From positions 138,429,361 to 138,493,360 of the forward strand of contig NC_081406.1 in assembly GCF_030272615.1 (NCBI RefSeq): a stretch of DNA of 64,000 nt. The letters are read 5' to 3'. Position numbers and translations under genes: made by a program. The notes under the pieces were generated by a model. That model made no database searches. It saw only the letters and a program-made list of their open reading frames with translations, and was not told the DNA's origin. The DNA is from Cryptomeria japonica (taxonomy: Eukaryota > Streptophyta > Pinopsida > Cupressales > Cupressaceae). The first letter of the stretch is position 1. Each line of letters begins with the position of its first letter. Shown here piece by piece: positions 51,480 through 63,973 of the stretch.

Positions 51480-52516
51480 ATGGAGCATCAAGATATCATT
51501 TCTAATATATTTATTAGTGTTTGTACATCTAACATTAATTTTTTCAAGGATCTCTAGAGAGACAAATTCCACAATAATTTAAAAAGACTCAAACTCCTAA
51601 TGCCCAAGTCTAAATTTTATGTCTATTTTAGGATAGAAAAACCAATGTCTTAGTAGTTCTAGAGAAGAGGTGAAAAATAATCCAAACACATTTATAATAA
51701 AACTTAAGAAAATAGACCTAAGGAGTTATAGCAAGAGCATGCCTAAGCATGTAATCATAGGAAATAATGAAAGATATTGTTGGATGATAGAATTGCCACT
51801 ACAAAAAACACTACCATTCCACATTAACTTGCTTTGATAACCTTTGAAATCTTCAATATACTTTCAACCATAAAATTTTCTCAAGTCTAAATAGGCTCCT
51901 TAATAAGGAGGATCAAACGAAGACCTATATCTTTCTAATCTTTACACCTAAAGGGAAAATCCTTAGAATAAAATGACAAATCAAAACCTTCTCACCAGTA
52001 ATGGAATCAATAGATAAAATTATTCATTTAATGTAAATAACCAAACCCTAAAGTTGAACATCACTCAAGGCAGGAAGCAAAAGTCCTAGTTTCAAAGGAA
52101 AACTTTAAAAAAATGTTCAATATTTTTATAGGAGGCTTTCAAGGGTATCCAAAAAAATGAAAAATGTATATGGATGGCCATTAGAACCTTAGAAAGATTT
52201 TGAAATTTCCAAGAAAGAGAGATAGTTGTAGTGATCTAATAAGATAAATTATCATCCATATGTGCAATAATATATTACAACAAGAAATAAGGGTATATTA
52301 CAACAAGGAATAAGGGTGGGCTTGGAAGATAAAAGGAATTCCTAGAAATTTGAATATCTTACCATAATCAATCTATTTCTAGTTAAAGGCGTTAATCCAA
52401 GAAGGTAAAGGAAGGATTCTCTGTAACATTATATTTCTTGCAATTGAATGCTAGAACTAGAGGCTAAGAAAAAATATTAAGATATTGCAAGGATTGTTTA
52501 ACTATCTTCATCTTTT
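51480..52516 (-). pseudogene. LINE ORF2, post-RT segment
   Basis: The minus strand reads MKIVKQSLQYLNIF, then YNVTENPSLPSWI and YGKIFKFLGIPFIFQAHP, and further on KFQNLSKVLMAIHIHFS, the region after the reverse transcriptase catalytic box in plant LINEs. Many stops. A solo LTR sits at its 5' side. Confidence 0.65.
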
Positions 52517-52521
52517 AGGTG
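52517..52521. repeat. Target-site duplication of the solo LTR, left
   Basis: aggtg, identical to 54176-54180. Confidence 0.9.
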
Positions 52522-54175
52522 TGTAGTGTCGTAAATTGTACACCCTTGCTAGGGTGGTACAATTCCACACTTAGTTTAGCACCCACCTTAGTGTGTTTGC
52601 ATCTTGCATTGTAATTTCCCTTTAAGCATTTAATTAATTAATTTAATTTTAATCTAAAGTCTTATTTCATCACTTCATACATCATAAAATTGGGCCCTCT
52701 ACCCTAAGTGTGCCCCTTTTTTAATTTTATTCCTCCAATAAATCATTAAATCATAAGCCCTAATTATGTCTTATTTTGACCTTTAAGGCTTTATTTCACA
52801 TATCAAAACATCTTGAAATCAGTTGTAACTTTGGGATTCTCTCTAATATCATCATATCTAATGGCCCTGAAAATTTTGGTGAAAAGTTGGTCGGACCATG
52901 TGCAAAGTGCACATGGTCCTCGACTTTTTTCCTGAAATTTCGAGAGCATAATTCTATGATATTATAATGCTTAACCCCAAAAGATTGGCAGGAAATTCAA
53001 TTCCTAGGTCGGCCTAAAAATGAAATTAAGTCAAAATTAAGATCTAGGGTTTCATACATAAGAGCTCTCTTTCTTCATTTGAAGGGACTAAGAACGATCT
53101 TTCTAAGAATCTAAGAGTAGGTTTTTGGAGCACAAGGAGCCTTCTATGTAGTGAAAGAGAAGCCTATGTCGAGTCTAAAACAAAATTCAACAATATTTCA
53201 TCAAGCATTCATCATCAATTAGGAGCCTTGAAGTCATTGAAGAATAATAGGAGATCACCGACTGACGATTGGCTTGTACCCCTACCTTAGGGGTTAGGTA
53301 TGGTTTCATGTTATTTTCATGTCTTTGCATAAGCTTCATTACATCAACTTGCATATTCACATTCATGCTTTAGATTACTTTGCATCATTGATTTAGAGCA
53401 CTTACTTTGTCAATTACAAGCATTTAGGGTTTACTCTTCAGGGTTGCTCTAGATTGTTTGCATTCCTTTTAGGATCTTCCATATGCACGAGGTTCTAGAA
53501 CACACATTTTCAGTACATTATCGGCTATTTGTGAAGGTGTAAATCACCAACACATGGGTTTTACTGAGGCAAAACCCTATATAGCCGCCCAAACCCTTTC
53601 TTTTCAGTTGCAGGTGCAGAAATAGGTACTCGAAAGGACTTTCAGCTCAGGAAAAGACACAGGTACTGCCCAGAAGTCTCAGATATGCCCTAATATATCT
53701 GGGATAGGGGTGTGGTGCCATGGTCCCCCTCAAAATCAGTTATTTTTAACAATATGCAAGTTCAGGATCTTCAATTTGTTGTATCTCAGTTGCAGCTTTT
53801 TGTCAGATTCTCAGGGACAGTGGCATGGCACCCTGGTCGTGGTCAGTTTGGATCAGTTTCCAGCATCAGGTACACATTCAAATTCCTCCCCCTTGTCTTC
53901 TTTTAGTATCTCAGCTTTTGATCTGGAATTTTGTTCAATTTTAGTTCATATGTGCTTCATTATTTATCTCCTAGTCTAGTTGATCAATCAAACCCTAATT
54001 TTTCTCATCACATACAACAAGAGGAATAGAAACCCTAAGATATAATCCTTGGATGTCTCTTTCTCACAATAAGTACCCAAAGTGAGCTATCTTCCTAGGC
54101 TCTTTCATATTCCCAATATGTAGGCAAAATTGGGCTTAGGTGCTAGTCACCCGATCTCGCTTTTTCCCCACCACA
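52522..54175 (+). mobile_element. Solo LTR of a gypsy-type element
   Basis: 1654 bp starting TGTAGTGTCGTAAATTGTAC and ending TTTTTCCCCACCACA, flanked on both sides by AGGTG. There is no interior domain or second LTR, so it is the product of LTR-LTR recombination. Its 3' portion matches the LTR fragment at 27800-27973. The orientation follows that match. Confidence 0.9.
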
Positions 54176-54180
54176 AGGTG
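54176..54180. repeat. Target-site duplication of the solo LTR, right
   Basis: aggtg, identical to 52517-52521. Confidence 0.9.
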
Positions 54181-55600
54181 TATGATAAAAATAGTCTTAA
54201 ACATTGACCATTAATAAGCTATTGAGAAGATTTTGAAATAATTTTTTCTTTAAAATAAATTTGATAGATAAAATTTATAAGTAAATATGCAAAAAATTCA
54301 ATAAGAAGCACATAAAGAGTAGGAAAAAGTAGACAACCCTACTTTATAGATATAAAAGGCATAAATGAAGAAGATAGTTCAGTATTAATAATAAGATAGT
54401 CCAAATAATTAGCTTAAACAATTTGAATACGACATATGAAATTAGGCATGTAACTTAAAGCATGAAGTATGGAAAAAAAGGAACCACTCGATATGATTAT
54501 AGGATTTGGTGAACATGACCCTGATAATTAAGGACCACTCAATATGATCATATGATTTGGCAAAGATAATCTTGATAATTAATTCCTATTTATGAGGGTA
54601 CTTGGTCTATTCTATACCTCCTTAGACAACTTGAATAGTATCAATAACGTATATTTGTTCAAGTATATAATTTTTTAGGCCAAACAATGAGAGGAAGCAA
54701 ATGTCTCAACCAAAATACAAGGGCTTTCATAAAGATTCGATAAGATACTTTCAAAGGAGTTATAAGTCTCTAATTGCATGTATCATTTGGATCCCTAGAC
54801 TTACAAATGATTATGGAATTTCATTTGTCAATAGTATCACACATAATTAGAATGGAAAGTCTCTTGATAAAGATGAAAAAGATCATTTCTAATGGTATAG
54901 CACAAGGACTTATAAAACTTACAAGAAAAACCATCACATCTTGGGGTTGTATTACTAGTCATACCTAGGATCACCTCATGAAGATCTATTTAGGTGAGAA
55001 ATTTATCACACATTATTATCTATGAAGCAAAAAGAGGAAACATTGCCACACAAATGTACTATTGAAGAGCAGTATCTTATTCAAGTGAAGAATTTTGGGA
55101 TTTTAACATTGGTTAATAGTGTCAAACAAAATCTAAAAGAATGTCAAGAAACTCCATGAAGAGTTGTTGATCTTCTTTGATGTGTTTTATTTCCTAATAA
55201 GTATAACGAGGTTATAAGAAGAAAGAATTCTTTAGAGACAGTATCAACAATCGTAATTTAGTAAAGATGGGCCTTGATTAGTTTTAATTTTAAAGATTGT
55301 GCAAATAGTTGCATCTCCAAGTTTGCAAGAATGTGATGGAGCTTCACGACACACAACCTCATATGAATGATAATGAAAAGAACCAACTAAATCATATAGA
55401 CATGTAAAAATTACACTATATAACATCTTTAATTCATTTTATCTATCTACTCCCCATCCCAATGACTTGACTTCAAATTCTAAACATGTAATTGATGTGC
55501 ACATATTTGTTTATGAGTTGATAAAGACATTTGAGAAAAGAAAAAAAAAGAGTTTCTCCACCTTGGGTTTTATAAGCCACTAGTGAATGTAGTCTTATTA
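54181..55600. other. Unassigned, possibly decayed LINE core
   Basis: Lies between LINE endonuclease and post-RT pieces, but no RT motif is readable on the minus strand. A pair of direct repeats of about 50 bp occurs near 54481 and 54534 (ACCACTC(G/A)ATATGAT). The plus frame at 54774-54968 has no domain. Confidence 0.35.
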
Positions 55601-56060
55601 GAAGGTGGTTGGAAAGAACAATCTCTAGCAAGGGATGCACTAGAAATAGAAATGATTGACAAAAGAATAGAAAGGTATAGCATAGATCTACCAAGTTACT
55701 TGAGAACCATTTTAGATCCAATGTTGAGGTTCTACCATATATACCAAGTTTAGTGACTAATATTGACAAGCATTAAGATTATAAAGGCACTCCAAGATTA
55801 ATGCACATGCAATACTTCAATCTTCCTTTTCAATGTATATCCAGGGAGATGATCAAACACCACCTCAACAATATTGAAGCCATCACACAAGACCCAAGAA
55901 GTGATTGGTAATGAATCAACAATCTAATGCCAAAGATGAGATGTTTCAACATCATCAGGGGTATAGATATCAATAACACCAAAATATTGTTTATCAATAA
56001 TAAAGAGGGCTCATTGGCCCTTGCATGTGGGGCCACATTCATGATCAATTAAATGCAATT
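55600..56060 (-). pseudogene. LINE endonuclease (APE-type) fragment
   Basis: The minus strand contains FIIDKQYFGVIDIYTPDD, HLWH-IVDSLPITSWVLCDGF and NIVEVVFDHLPG. They match the conserved VYAPND...W..L...W..GGDFN segment of LINE endonucleases, with the catalytic GDFN read as CDGFN. Stops and slips are present. Confidence 0.65.
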
Positions 56061-57466
56061 CTCATTTTAAAGAAATAAAAATAACCCCTTTTGTATGTAC
56101 AAGATCATGGTTACTTTACAAAAAGTCACTAGCTACTCATGCATGCCATTATAGACACCAAAAAGAAAAAAGCTAAAAAGTTTTAACTCTTGCAAACAAA
56201 GAATGCTAATGTTTGCAAATCTTCATTGAGTACCTCATGCAACATATTCTTTTAGGGTTTTTAAACCTTGGAATGAAAAAAATTCACAAAAGATGGGAAT
56301 CCATAGACATGCCATCATTGTTACATTCTTGATAAGTATCATAGCTATTTTATAAAAATGGATCTCTACTACTAGTTTGTAGCTTCCTAGTTAAACAACT
56401 AAAATGAATGATTAACGCTTATTTATTAATTCTTGCCAAGGCAAGATACTATTATATCCATTCAATTTGATTTTTCAATTAGTTTAGTCAATCAAAATAT
56501 AGAATTAGAAATTTTAGCAACAATTCTATAATTTGTAAATAATTTTTTTGTTTAAAATATACTCTCCATCTCTAAAACCATATTGTATTATATGAATAAA
56601 TAAACTTCTTTTAAGAAATATAAAAAGTTAAAAAAAATAACCATCAAAATATATATTCAATAGAAATATTTTTTATACTAATTTTCATACATACAAGAGT
56701 ACTAAATACTAATTACTAGACAACACTTAAACCATAAATTATAAAGGTAGACAAAATGTAATGTTTTCCTTTCAACTATATAATAACTTGGGAAATAAGT
56801 TAAAATATGAGATTCGTAATAATGAGTGATGAAGAAAGTTGACCCTACCTATTGAGTGAAATTTTAGCCTTTTATTTCAAGCCGTTCATGAAAGTGACTT
56901 GCTTTAAATTAAAGTGTGGGGACACTATAAATTATTGTAGGTGAGTGACTAAATTTAGGTACTCTTAAATTTTAGTGAAGATATTTTTACTCTTAAATTT
57001 TAGTGATGGTACTTTTTCTCTTAAATTTTAGTGAAGATATTAGGAAAAGAGAGGGAGAGACACTTTCAGTTTAGATTTATTTGCAATGATTTTTAATGTG
57101 AAAAAATTATTCGCCATGGCCACTTCTAATGAGTGTACATGTGGTTTCTATAATTTTTTAAATATATTTATTTGAATTACTTTATTTATTTTAAGGTTTA
57201 TTTTATTTTATTTTATTCTTTTGATAATAATATCTTTAAATATTATCTTCCTTTGTTAGGATCAAAAGTGAAAAAAAAAAAATTTAAAAAAGAATTAGTA
57301 GCTTTTTTTTTTGGATTAATTAAGTTTAAAATTTGTTTTAATTATTTATTTTTTAGATAACAGGTCAGATTTTAAACTTTATTTATAATAATAAAAGGTT
57401 ATATATTTGTAGCAGAGAGATTTTGTGTGAATCTCGTGATTAAGCTTTCAATAAGACCACATTTCT
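56061..57466. other. Unassigned AT-rich sequence with a 28-bp repeat
   Basis: No gene. Between about 56960 and 57045 the block CTCTTAAATTTTAGTGA recurs three times at 27-29 bp spacing, each followed by AGATATT or TGGTACT. Confidence 0.55.
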
Positions 57467-57670
57467 TTAAGGCCTTTTATCAATCAGTTCCCATGCCATC
57501 TCTAATGTTCCACATTTTGTGAACAAGTCTACTAGGCAATAGCAACCATATCCTCTGACAAAACCCAACTTTCCATTAAGCTTTGATGGATGTCTAACCC
57601 TAATCCAAAACTCTCGGTTTTGCATCAACATAGAAGATGTTGGCAGAGGTTGCAAAATTTGGCTTTACAT
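57467..57670 (-). pseudogene. PPR-repeat gene fragment
   Basis: The minus strand gives CYCLVDLFTKCGTLEMAWEL then IDKRP, a clear match to the plant PPR pattern (ALVDMYAKCGxLExAxxxFDxMP). Upstream, in a neighbouring frame, is KVGFCQRI-type sequence that would precede it. PPR proteins bind organellar RNA. Only about one to two repeats remain, in two frames, so this is a gene scrap, perhaps carried by a retroelement. Confidence 0.6.
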
Positions 57671-58872
57671 CTGCCATTTGTATTCATTACAAAATTCTAA
57701 AAATATTTCAATCAATCTAATTTGTATTTATCATACCTAACTCCTATCCATCCAACATTTGAAATTCCTACAATTTGTAAGCTAGAACGTGGAGCTTTCA
57801 TGATCCGCCCCATGATTTGAACTGATATTTTATCTATAACATTAGATTTATGTTTGATTGTTGCAACTCCCATATTATCTTGTGGAGAAGAAACAAGGAC
57901 AAAGTTGCAAATTGCAAGTACTCTTAGAAGTTGAGCCTGATACTATGAATCGAAAATAATCTGAATGGAAAATTCAAATGTATTGGAACACATAGATGCA
58001 TCTAACTATTGTGGAAGCTTGATAATCCTAGTCTTCGCTCCATTATCTCCATTCCTCTAGGATGGCATGACAATAACAACCGAACAAAATCTAAGCTATG
58101 AACAACTGTCATCAAATTTGAAGACTTGCAGAGATTGGGAGTAGGCAAGCATCAAGTGCACTTAAGCATGGAAATGTTTCTAATAAAGCCCTTGCTAATG
58201 ATTCCTCCTTAGACAAGTAGGAAATCTTCCACCTATGAGCCCATGTTATAGCTAATCTATAACCCTAACATACAGTGAGATCAACCCTCCACCAAGGTTG
58301 CACGTTGCACATTGTAGTAGATTGAATGTGATGTGAAAATTTACACTGGCCCTCTAGTGGTAACTCATCGGAGCATGCATGAGGGGAGGGCAAGATGAAT
58401 CAACAAAAAGAATAGTGCTACAACGAAACAAAACCTATGAAGGTATCCATATTGTTGAAAACTTGAAACACCTTGTCAAACTACAATACCATCAAACACT
58501 AGCCCCATAGAAACACCAATCATATTGAAGATTCCATCTATGACATTCCCTTGAATTTTAGGGAATAGAAGCCCAATGTAGATTTGACCGGACAAGTGGA
58601 AATTCTTGGACCATTTCATTCTCCAATTCATATGAGAGATTTGGGTGGCATTAGATCCAGAAGATCTAAAGACTAGAGGTGGGAACACACCAAAACCTTA
58701 CAATGGTCACCAAATCTAAACACTTACAACCTTCCCTAAATTATCCCACGCTGAAGAAAATATTTGATCCTCACATATGGTGTGAACAACCTCCGCCAGG
58801 TTGCACAGTGTTTCAACTAGTAGAGATGCATGTGGTGACAAATTTCATATTGGCCCTGCAAGCAAAACAAGA
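57671..58872. other. Unassigned, partly LINE 3' sequence
   Basis: Two loosely similar blocks (about 58285-58365 and 58785-58860) share CCTCC(A/G)CCA-GGTTGCAC and end in a GGCCCT motif. The second lies just past the RNase H stop. They may be two LINE 3' ends side by side. No coding assignment. Confidence 0.35.
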
Positions 58873-59424
58873 TTAGTGAGCAATATTTAATTTACCCGAA
58901 TCCAATGTTATCCTTCGATTTAGTTCCACAAAATGTTCTAGGATGGGAATAGACATTTGAATTTCCCCTACAGGAAGTTGAAGTCCAATCCTTGTCAGTT
59001 CATCAGCCACTAAGTTACCCTCCCTAAAACAGTGGGAGAGTTGGTAATAATCCATATTACCCAAAACTGGGAACGCTTGTTTTAAAATGTAATTAATGAC
59101 CCAAGTTGAAGATTGAAAGTTCTTACAAGCATTTATGATGTTCAAAGAATCTCCCTCATCCAAATTGTTTTGGAAGCCCAATTGTTTTACAAGATTTATT
59201 CCAGCTAGAAGATCCTGAGCCTCAACTTGGTTATGAGTCATAGGATGAAGTTTGAGGGCAAGTGCTTTGATTGTAAAGTCTAAATGATCCTGAATAATGC
59301 AACCCACACCAAATGGACCAGGGTTACCATGAGAGGCCCCATCAAAATTCAATTTACAAATGCTTGGAGGTGGAGCGGACCAGGAGATATTTGATTTGAG
59401 ATTTTTTTTCCTTTTTGGGCCCAA
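58873..59424 (-). pseudogene. LINE RNase H domain, intact reading frame
   Basis: An uninterrupted 183-codon frame encoding a type I RNase H as found at the C-terminus of many plant LINE ORF2 proteins. It degrades the RNA strand of the RNA:DNA hybrid. All four acidic catalytic residues are visible: D28 in NFDGASHGNPG, E68 in NQVEAQ, D92 in EGDSLN and D141 in NLVADELTRIG; H131 is also kept. The flanking ORF2 parts are damaged, so the domain is open within a dead element. It could also be called a domesticated RNase H, but nothing here supports independent expression. Confidence 0.85.
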
Positions 59425-61749
59425 ATCCCTGTATTAGTGGAATAAAGTGCTTTCCACTTATTTAAACATTGAGAAACCCAATTTGTGAATATACTAGATG
59501 AGCCGTGTCTAAAAACTTTAGCCATAACCACTTCTATTATAGATTGCTTAGTCTAATTGATAACAAGTGGAAGTGGAAGGGATACTTTTCTGAATATGCA
59601 TCTATTTCTTTCCTACCAAATATTCCATACGAGGATGGATGGGCCTATGACGCAAAGAGAGGAGAACAATGAGTCTTGGTGGAGTAAAAGACAAGAGAGA
59701 AATATTTCCATCAAGGTATTTGAAAGAGTAGAAAACCATTGGAGTTTGCATTGAAGCCAAGACCAACACTGCTCAGCAAAATCATACGTTAGTAATAAAT
59801 GTTTGGTTGTCTCTTCTTAGTGTCCATACATAAGATGTTTTAAAGAGGGAGTGAATCCTAGCTTAGATAATCTTTTAGATGTCAGGATGTGATTATTAAG
59901 TGCTAACCATGAGAACATGCCCACTTTCGGAAGGACTACATCATTCCAACAAAGTTTGTCAGGCCAATCATTTGAGGTAGAGGTGGAATTACCTTGTTGA
60001 ATGAAAGATAAGTATCCAAATTTGACTCTGTAATCGCCTGAGTTGGAAGGGGCCCAAGCTAGGGTGTCTGGTTTATTAGAGAGGAAGATCTTTCTTTGGT
60101 TAATTAACATGGTTAACTGATCCTTTTGGTTTTCTGGAAAGGGGTAACCCTGGAGACTCTTAAGGTGAACATTTGAAAGGAGGGAATCTACATGAAGAAA
60201 GTAATCCTTCACTTTGTTGCCCCAGTGTTGCTGAAGGTAAATTATAGCTTCACCAAGCTCTTGAAATATGGCTAGGGAAGGGAAACCACCCCAAGAATCA
60301 TCCCCAAAATTTTCCTTGTCCCAATCATTGATCATCCATGTGAGATGTGGGATGATAATATCTCTACTAGATACAATGAAGTTCCACATTCTAGATCTAC
60401 TTGGTGGATTTGACGTAGTGAAGATCCGTTCTAGATTTGAAGAGTCCATGTATTTAGCCTGGAAAATTTGATCCCATATAGTTGAGGGTTTATCATACAT
60501 GTTCCAAGCAAGCTTGGTACCCAAGGCAATATTTCTAGCTTCTAGATTGTGCATGCTTGCACCACCATTATGTTTTTTTTCATACGTCCTTTCCCAGGAG
60601 ATTAATGGAATTTTCCCTTTGTTGTTATGCTCTATATTACTAAGGTTAACCACTGACCTTTCCAAGAACGAAGTCTATTCTAAATTTGTGTTGGAATCTT
60701 ATTCTAAAATTTAGATTTATTGGGGCCATCAAAGAAAGGAATACCAAGATATTGGCTAGGCAATAATTCTCGCTTAAAGTCAAGAATTTTCATGATTCAA
60801 GAAGAGAGAGATGAAGATGTATTCAAAAATAAAATATTGGACTTGCCTGAATTGATTTTTTGGCCCGAAGCAACACAATAATGAGACAAAACTTTTTTAA
60901 TGGCCTTGGCCTCAATAATCGAAGATATGCCAAACAATAAAGTGTCATCAACAAACAACGAATGAGTCATATTTATGTTAGAATTTGGGATATTTATACC
61001 AAGCCACTTGGATTGAAAGTGATAGGCTGAATGGATCTACTCAAATATTTTGCCATTAGTATAAAAAGAAAAGGAGATAAAGGGTCCCCTTTCCTAACCC
61101 CTTGTGAAGAAATGAAAAAACCTTGTGGAGATCCATTAACCAAAACTTAAAAATTGTCTTGAAAAATATATGATCTAATCCATTTACACCATTTGTAGGC
61201 AAAGCCAAGTTTACCAAGGACCTTGATCATGAAATCCCAGTTTATTCTATCATAAGCCTTCTCAATGTACAAAATTTGATCACCATTGTTGAGATTTTAT
61301 TTTCTTTAATAGAATGAATAATTTCATGGGCTATAATTGCACCTTCTTCTATCTCCTTCCAAGAACAAAACCCCCCTATTCATCTGAAACTATATGAGGA
61401 ATTACCTTTGCCAATCTAAGCGATATTTATTTAGAGAAAATTTTGTATATGGTGTTACAAAGAGAGATGGGTCTAAAATCTTCAAATGAGGATGGATTCT
61501 GCTTTTTAGCAATAAGAGAAATGAAGGTAGTGTTCATTTCCTTAAGTATGGTTATGTTTCTTCTGGACTCCTCCAAGGCCAACCATATCTCTCTTCCCAT
61601 AAAATCCTATCCCTTTTGGAAGAAAGATGTTGTGAAGCCATCTGAGCCTGGTGCTTTGTTAGGAGGCATGGAAAAGACCACTTTTTTGACTCCATCCAGT
61701 GATAATGGATGAAGGAGAAAAATGTCGTCTTCATGAAAGACCAAATTTC
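59425..61749 (-). pseudogene. LINE ORF2: reverse transcriptase to zf-RVT
   Basis: Minus-strand ORF2. From 61749 downward it reads SLDGVKKVVFSM, NKAPGSDGFTTSFFQKG, NTTFISLIAKKQNPSSFEDF then RPISLCNTIYKIFSK, the start of the reverse transcriptase. The RT core (61400-60670) is badly broken. A long open frame (60665-59817) then carries the linker with GGASMHNLEARNIALGTKLA, the SGDYRVKFGY block and the zf-RVT start. It leads into the RNase H frame at 59424. The element is cut at 61750 by a copia LTR, so endonuclease and ORF1 are absent. Confidence 0.85.
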
Positions 61750-62816
61750 TGTTGGCCTAAGACTCTATCTGGTGATGCTTCGATGAAGATTGGTGATGTC
61801 TAATGTATAATATTTCTTAGGAGTTGTCATTGATGGCAACCCAACCTATTAATCTTATCTGGTATGGAGTTTGAGATATTCGGTATAGAGTCTTGGTGCA
61901 AGTCTGTTGGTGATCCTTTGTGTACAGCTTTGGTGAATAGTTCTCATTTTCGGTGTTGTGTTTTCGATTTCAGTAATCTAAGTTAAGTTGATGGAGTATG
62001 AGAAGAAGATTATCATGTAATACTATCCTTTGGTGATGATTCTTTAGCATGTTAAAAGGTCTGGTATCCGGTAGAGCAGTAAGACAGGGTTATCTTCATT
62101 ATTGGTGGTGTAACATGTGGACCGGATTCCTTGAGGTTATTCTAGTGGTTGCTAGTAAGTTTGAGGTAATTGGAGTGACTTATGGAAAGTGTGTGATCAT
62201 ATGTTTTGGATCCAAAATATGGTCTTGTGGAGATTTGAGCCAACTTGAAGCTACACATTTCATATTCCGAGATTTGGTAAGCTAACTTGTGGGAGATCAT
62301 TTTTGCTTGTGTGGATATATAAGATTGACTTGGTTAATGTTTTTGCGTGTGGATATGATGTGTGAGATTATTTTGGGAGCGATTGAGTGCAGTTTAATGT
62401 GCACACCTTGATTTTTGTTGATCCGGTAATCTATAACAGGGTAGAACAGAGCAGTTTCTCAAAACAGTGCAGCGGATTACTTTGTGCACTAATTTTTTTA
62501 TTCAGTTCATTACTCATTGTAATAATTTTTTTATAATCCTGTAAGGCAGTGAGCCTTCCTTCGGGTTGTAGCCCCTTGTAATTGAGCAGTGAGCTCTAGG
62601 CAATGTGCCTGAATGCATGTGCATCCCCCTTGTGTAATATTGTTTTACTACTGGCCATAGTATAATAATATTATGGGTTCAAATCCCATCGTGGTTTTTC
62701 CCTTTCTAGGTTTCCACGTAAAAATATTAATGTTATGGTTATATGCACATTTTCTTTGTGTTTCTACATTTCAGTTTCTTACTTGTGCATCTGGTGGTTA
62801 AAGAATCGGATTAACA
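61750..62816 (+). repeat. Copia 5' LTR
   Basis: Begins TGTTGGCC at 61750, where the LINE sequence stops, and ends GGATTAACA at 62816 (TGTT...AACA). It contains AGGAGTTGTCATTGATGGCA, a block I associate with plant copia LTRs. Near 62670-62695 a 5-bp stem encloses TTCAAAT, resembling a tRNA T-arm. Confidence 0.65.
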
Positions 62817-62821
62817 AATTT

Positions 62822-62840
62822 ATAAATATCAGAACACTGA
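62822..62840 (+). other. Degraded primer-binding site
   Basis: AAATATCAGAACACTG, just inside the LTR end, differs from the tRNA-iMet site (TGGTATCAGAGCACTG) mainly by G-to-A changes. Confidence 0.65.
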
Positions 62841-62925
62841 TTTGTGCCTCGGAAGAAGCCTAACAACTTGAGGAAGATTCAGAAGACTTAATCAATAGAC
62901 TCCGGTTTTGTAGTGACAACTTAGC

Positions 62926-63973
62926 ATGGCACTTGAAGATCTTGATGCAACAATGAAGGAAAAGAGCAGTTTGAAAAGAAATCTCAATGCAGTTGAAGCT
63001 TCATTGAAACCCTAAAAGATCAATTGAACACCTCTTGGAAAAATAGAAAGGAGATGATGGACAAGCTAAAGGAGAAAGAAGAGCAAAGCATTGAAAATCA
63101 GGACAAGACTGATGAATGTGAGAAGTTGGCCATGGAGAATGCAATTTTGAAGAGTGAGATGCAATCTATTGTGATGAAGCTGACTAAGGAGATTGAAGAC
63201 CAGAAGAAGAGTGAAGAAATCTTGACTCAATCCTTGAAAGATAGATCTGATGAATGTTACAAATTGACATATGAGAATGAATAGTTGAAACTTGAATTGT
63301 TGCAAACAAAGAACTATGAACAAGAACCTAAAAGACATATCACAATTATGAGAGATGAGCTAACTACTGCTAATGAGTACTTGAAGAAAAGTTCAAATCT
63401 AGTTCAGCCTGGTTGGATGATATGTTGGATAGTCAGAGACATGGAAAAGACATGGAAGGACTTGGATTTGAGAAAGGAGAATCCTCAAGTTCTAGTCAAA
63501 GCAATCATCTGTAGAAGAACAAGAAACCTTTGGTAAGACAACCTAATGCCTATAAATTTAATGGTAGATGTTTTACTTGCAATAGATTTGGTCATATGGA
63601 AAATCAATGTAAAAGTAGGATGAATAATAGAATGATGAACAATGTGAACAATGGTCCTACCTTTACCGGTCAATGTTTCAAATGCAACAATTTTGGACAT
63701 AAGTCAAATATGTGCAAAATGATGATCAATTTTCAAAATAAGAGATGTTTTGCATTTGGGATGTTTGGACATATATCTAACCAATGTAGGATGAGACCAA
63801 ATCAAATTAATTTCAGGCCTATGCATAGGAATGTTGTTTGTCATGCATGTATCAAACTAGGTCATATTGCAAGATATTGCAGAAGGAAAAATGCATCGGT
63901 GAACAAGAACAAATCTGATGAGAAAGGCAAAGCAAAGGTAGATGAAATCAGATATCAACATAAAAAAATGTGA
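62926..63973 (+). pseudogene. Copia gag: coiled coil plus four-knuckle zinc array
   Basis: Starts at ATG 62926 (MALEDLDATMKEKSSLK). After a slip near 63010 it gives a long Lys/Glu-rich coiled coil (63024-63500) with a stop at 63282. A second slip near 63530 leads to a basic, Asn/Met-rich tail with four knuckles: CFTCNRFGHMENQC, CFKCNNFGHKSNMC, CFAFGMFGHISNQC and CHACIKLGHIARYC. The third has lost its second cysteine (to Phe). Zinc knuckles package the element RNA. Two slips and one stop mean this copy is inactive. Protease and pol would follow outside the window. Confidence 0.8.

Noticed and set aside
62640-62710. A tRNA gene
   Set aside because: Only the T-arm-like hairpin is present. There is no D-arm, anticodon arm or acceptor stem, and it lies within an LTR.
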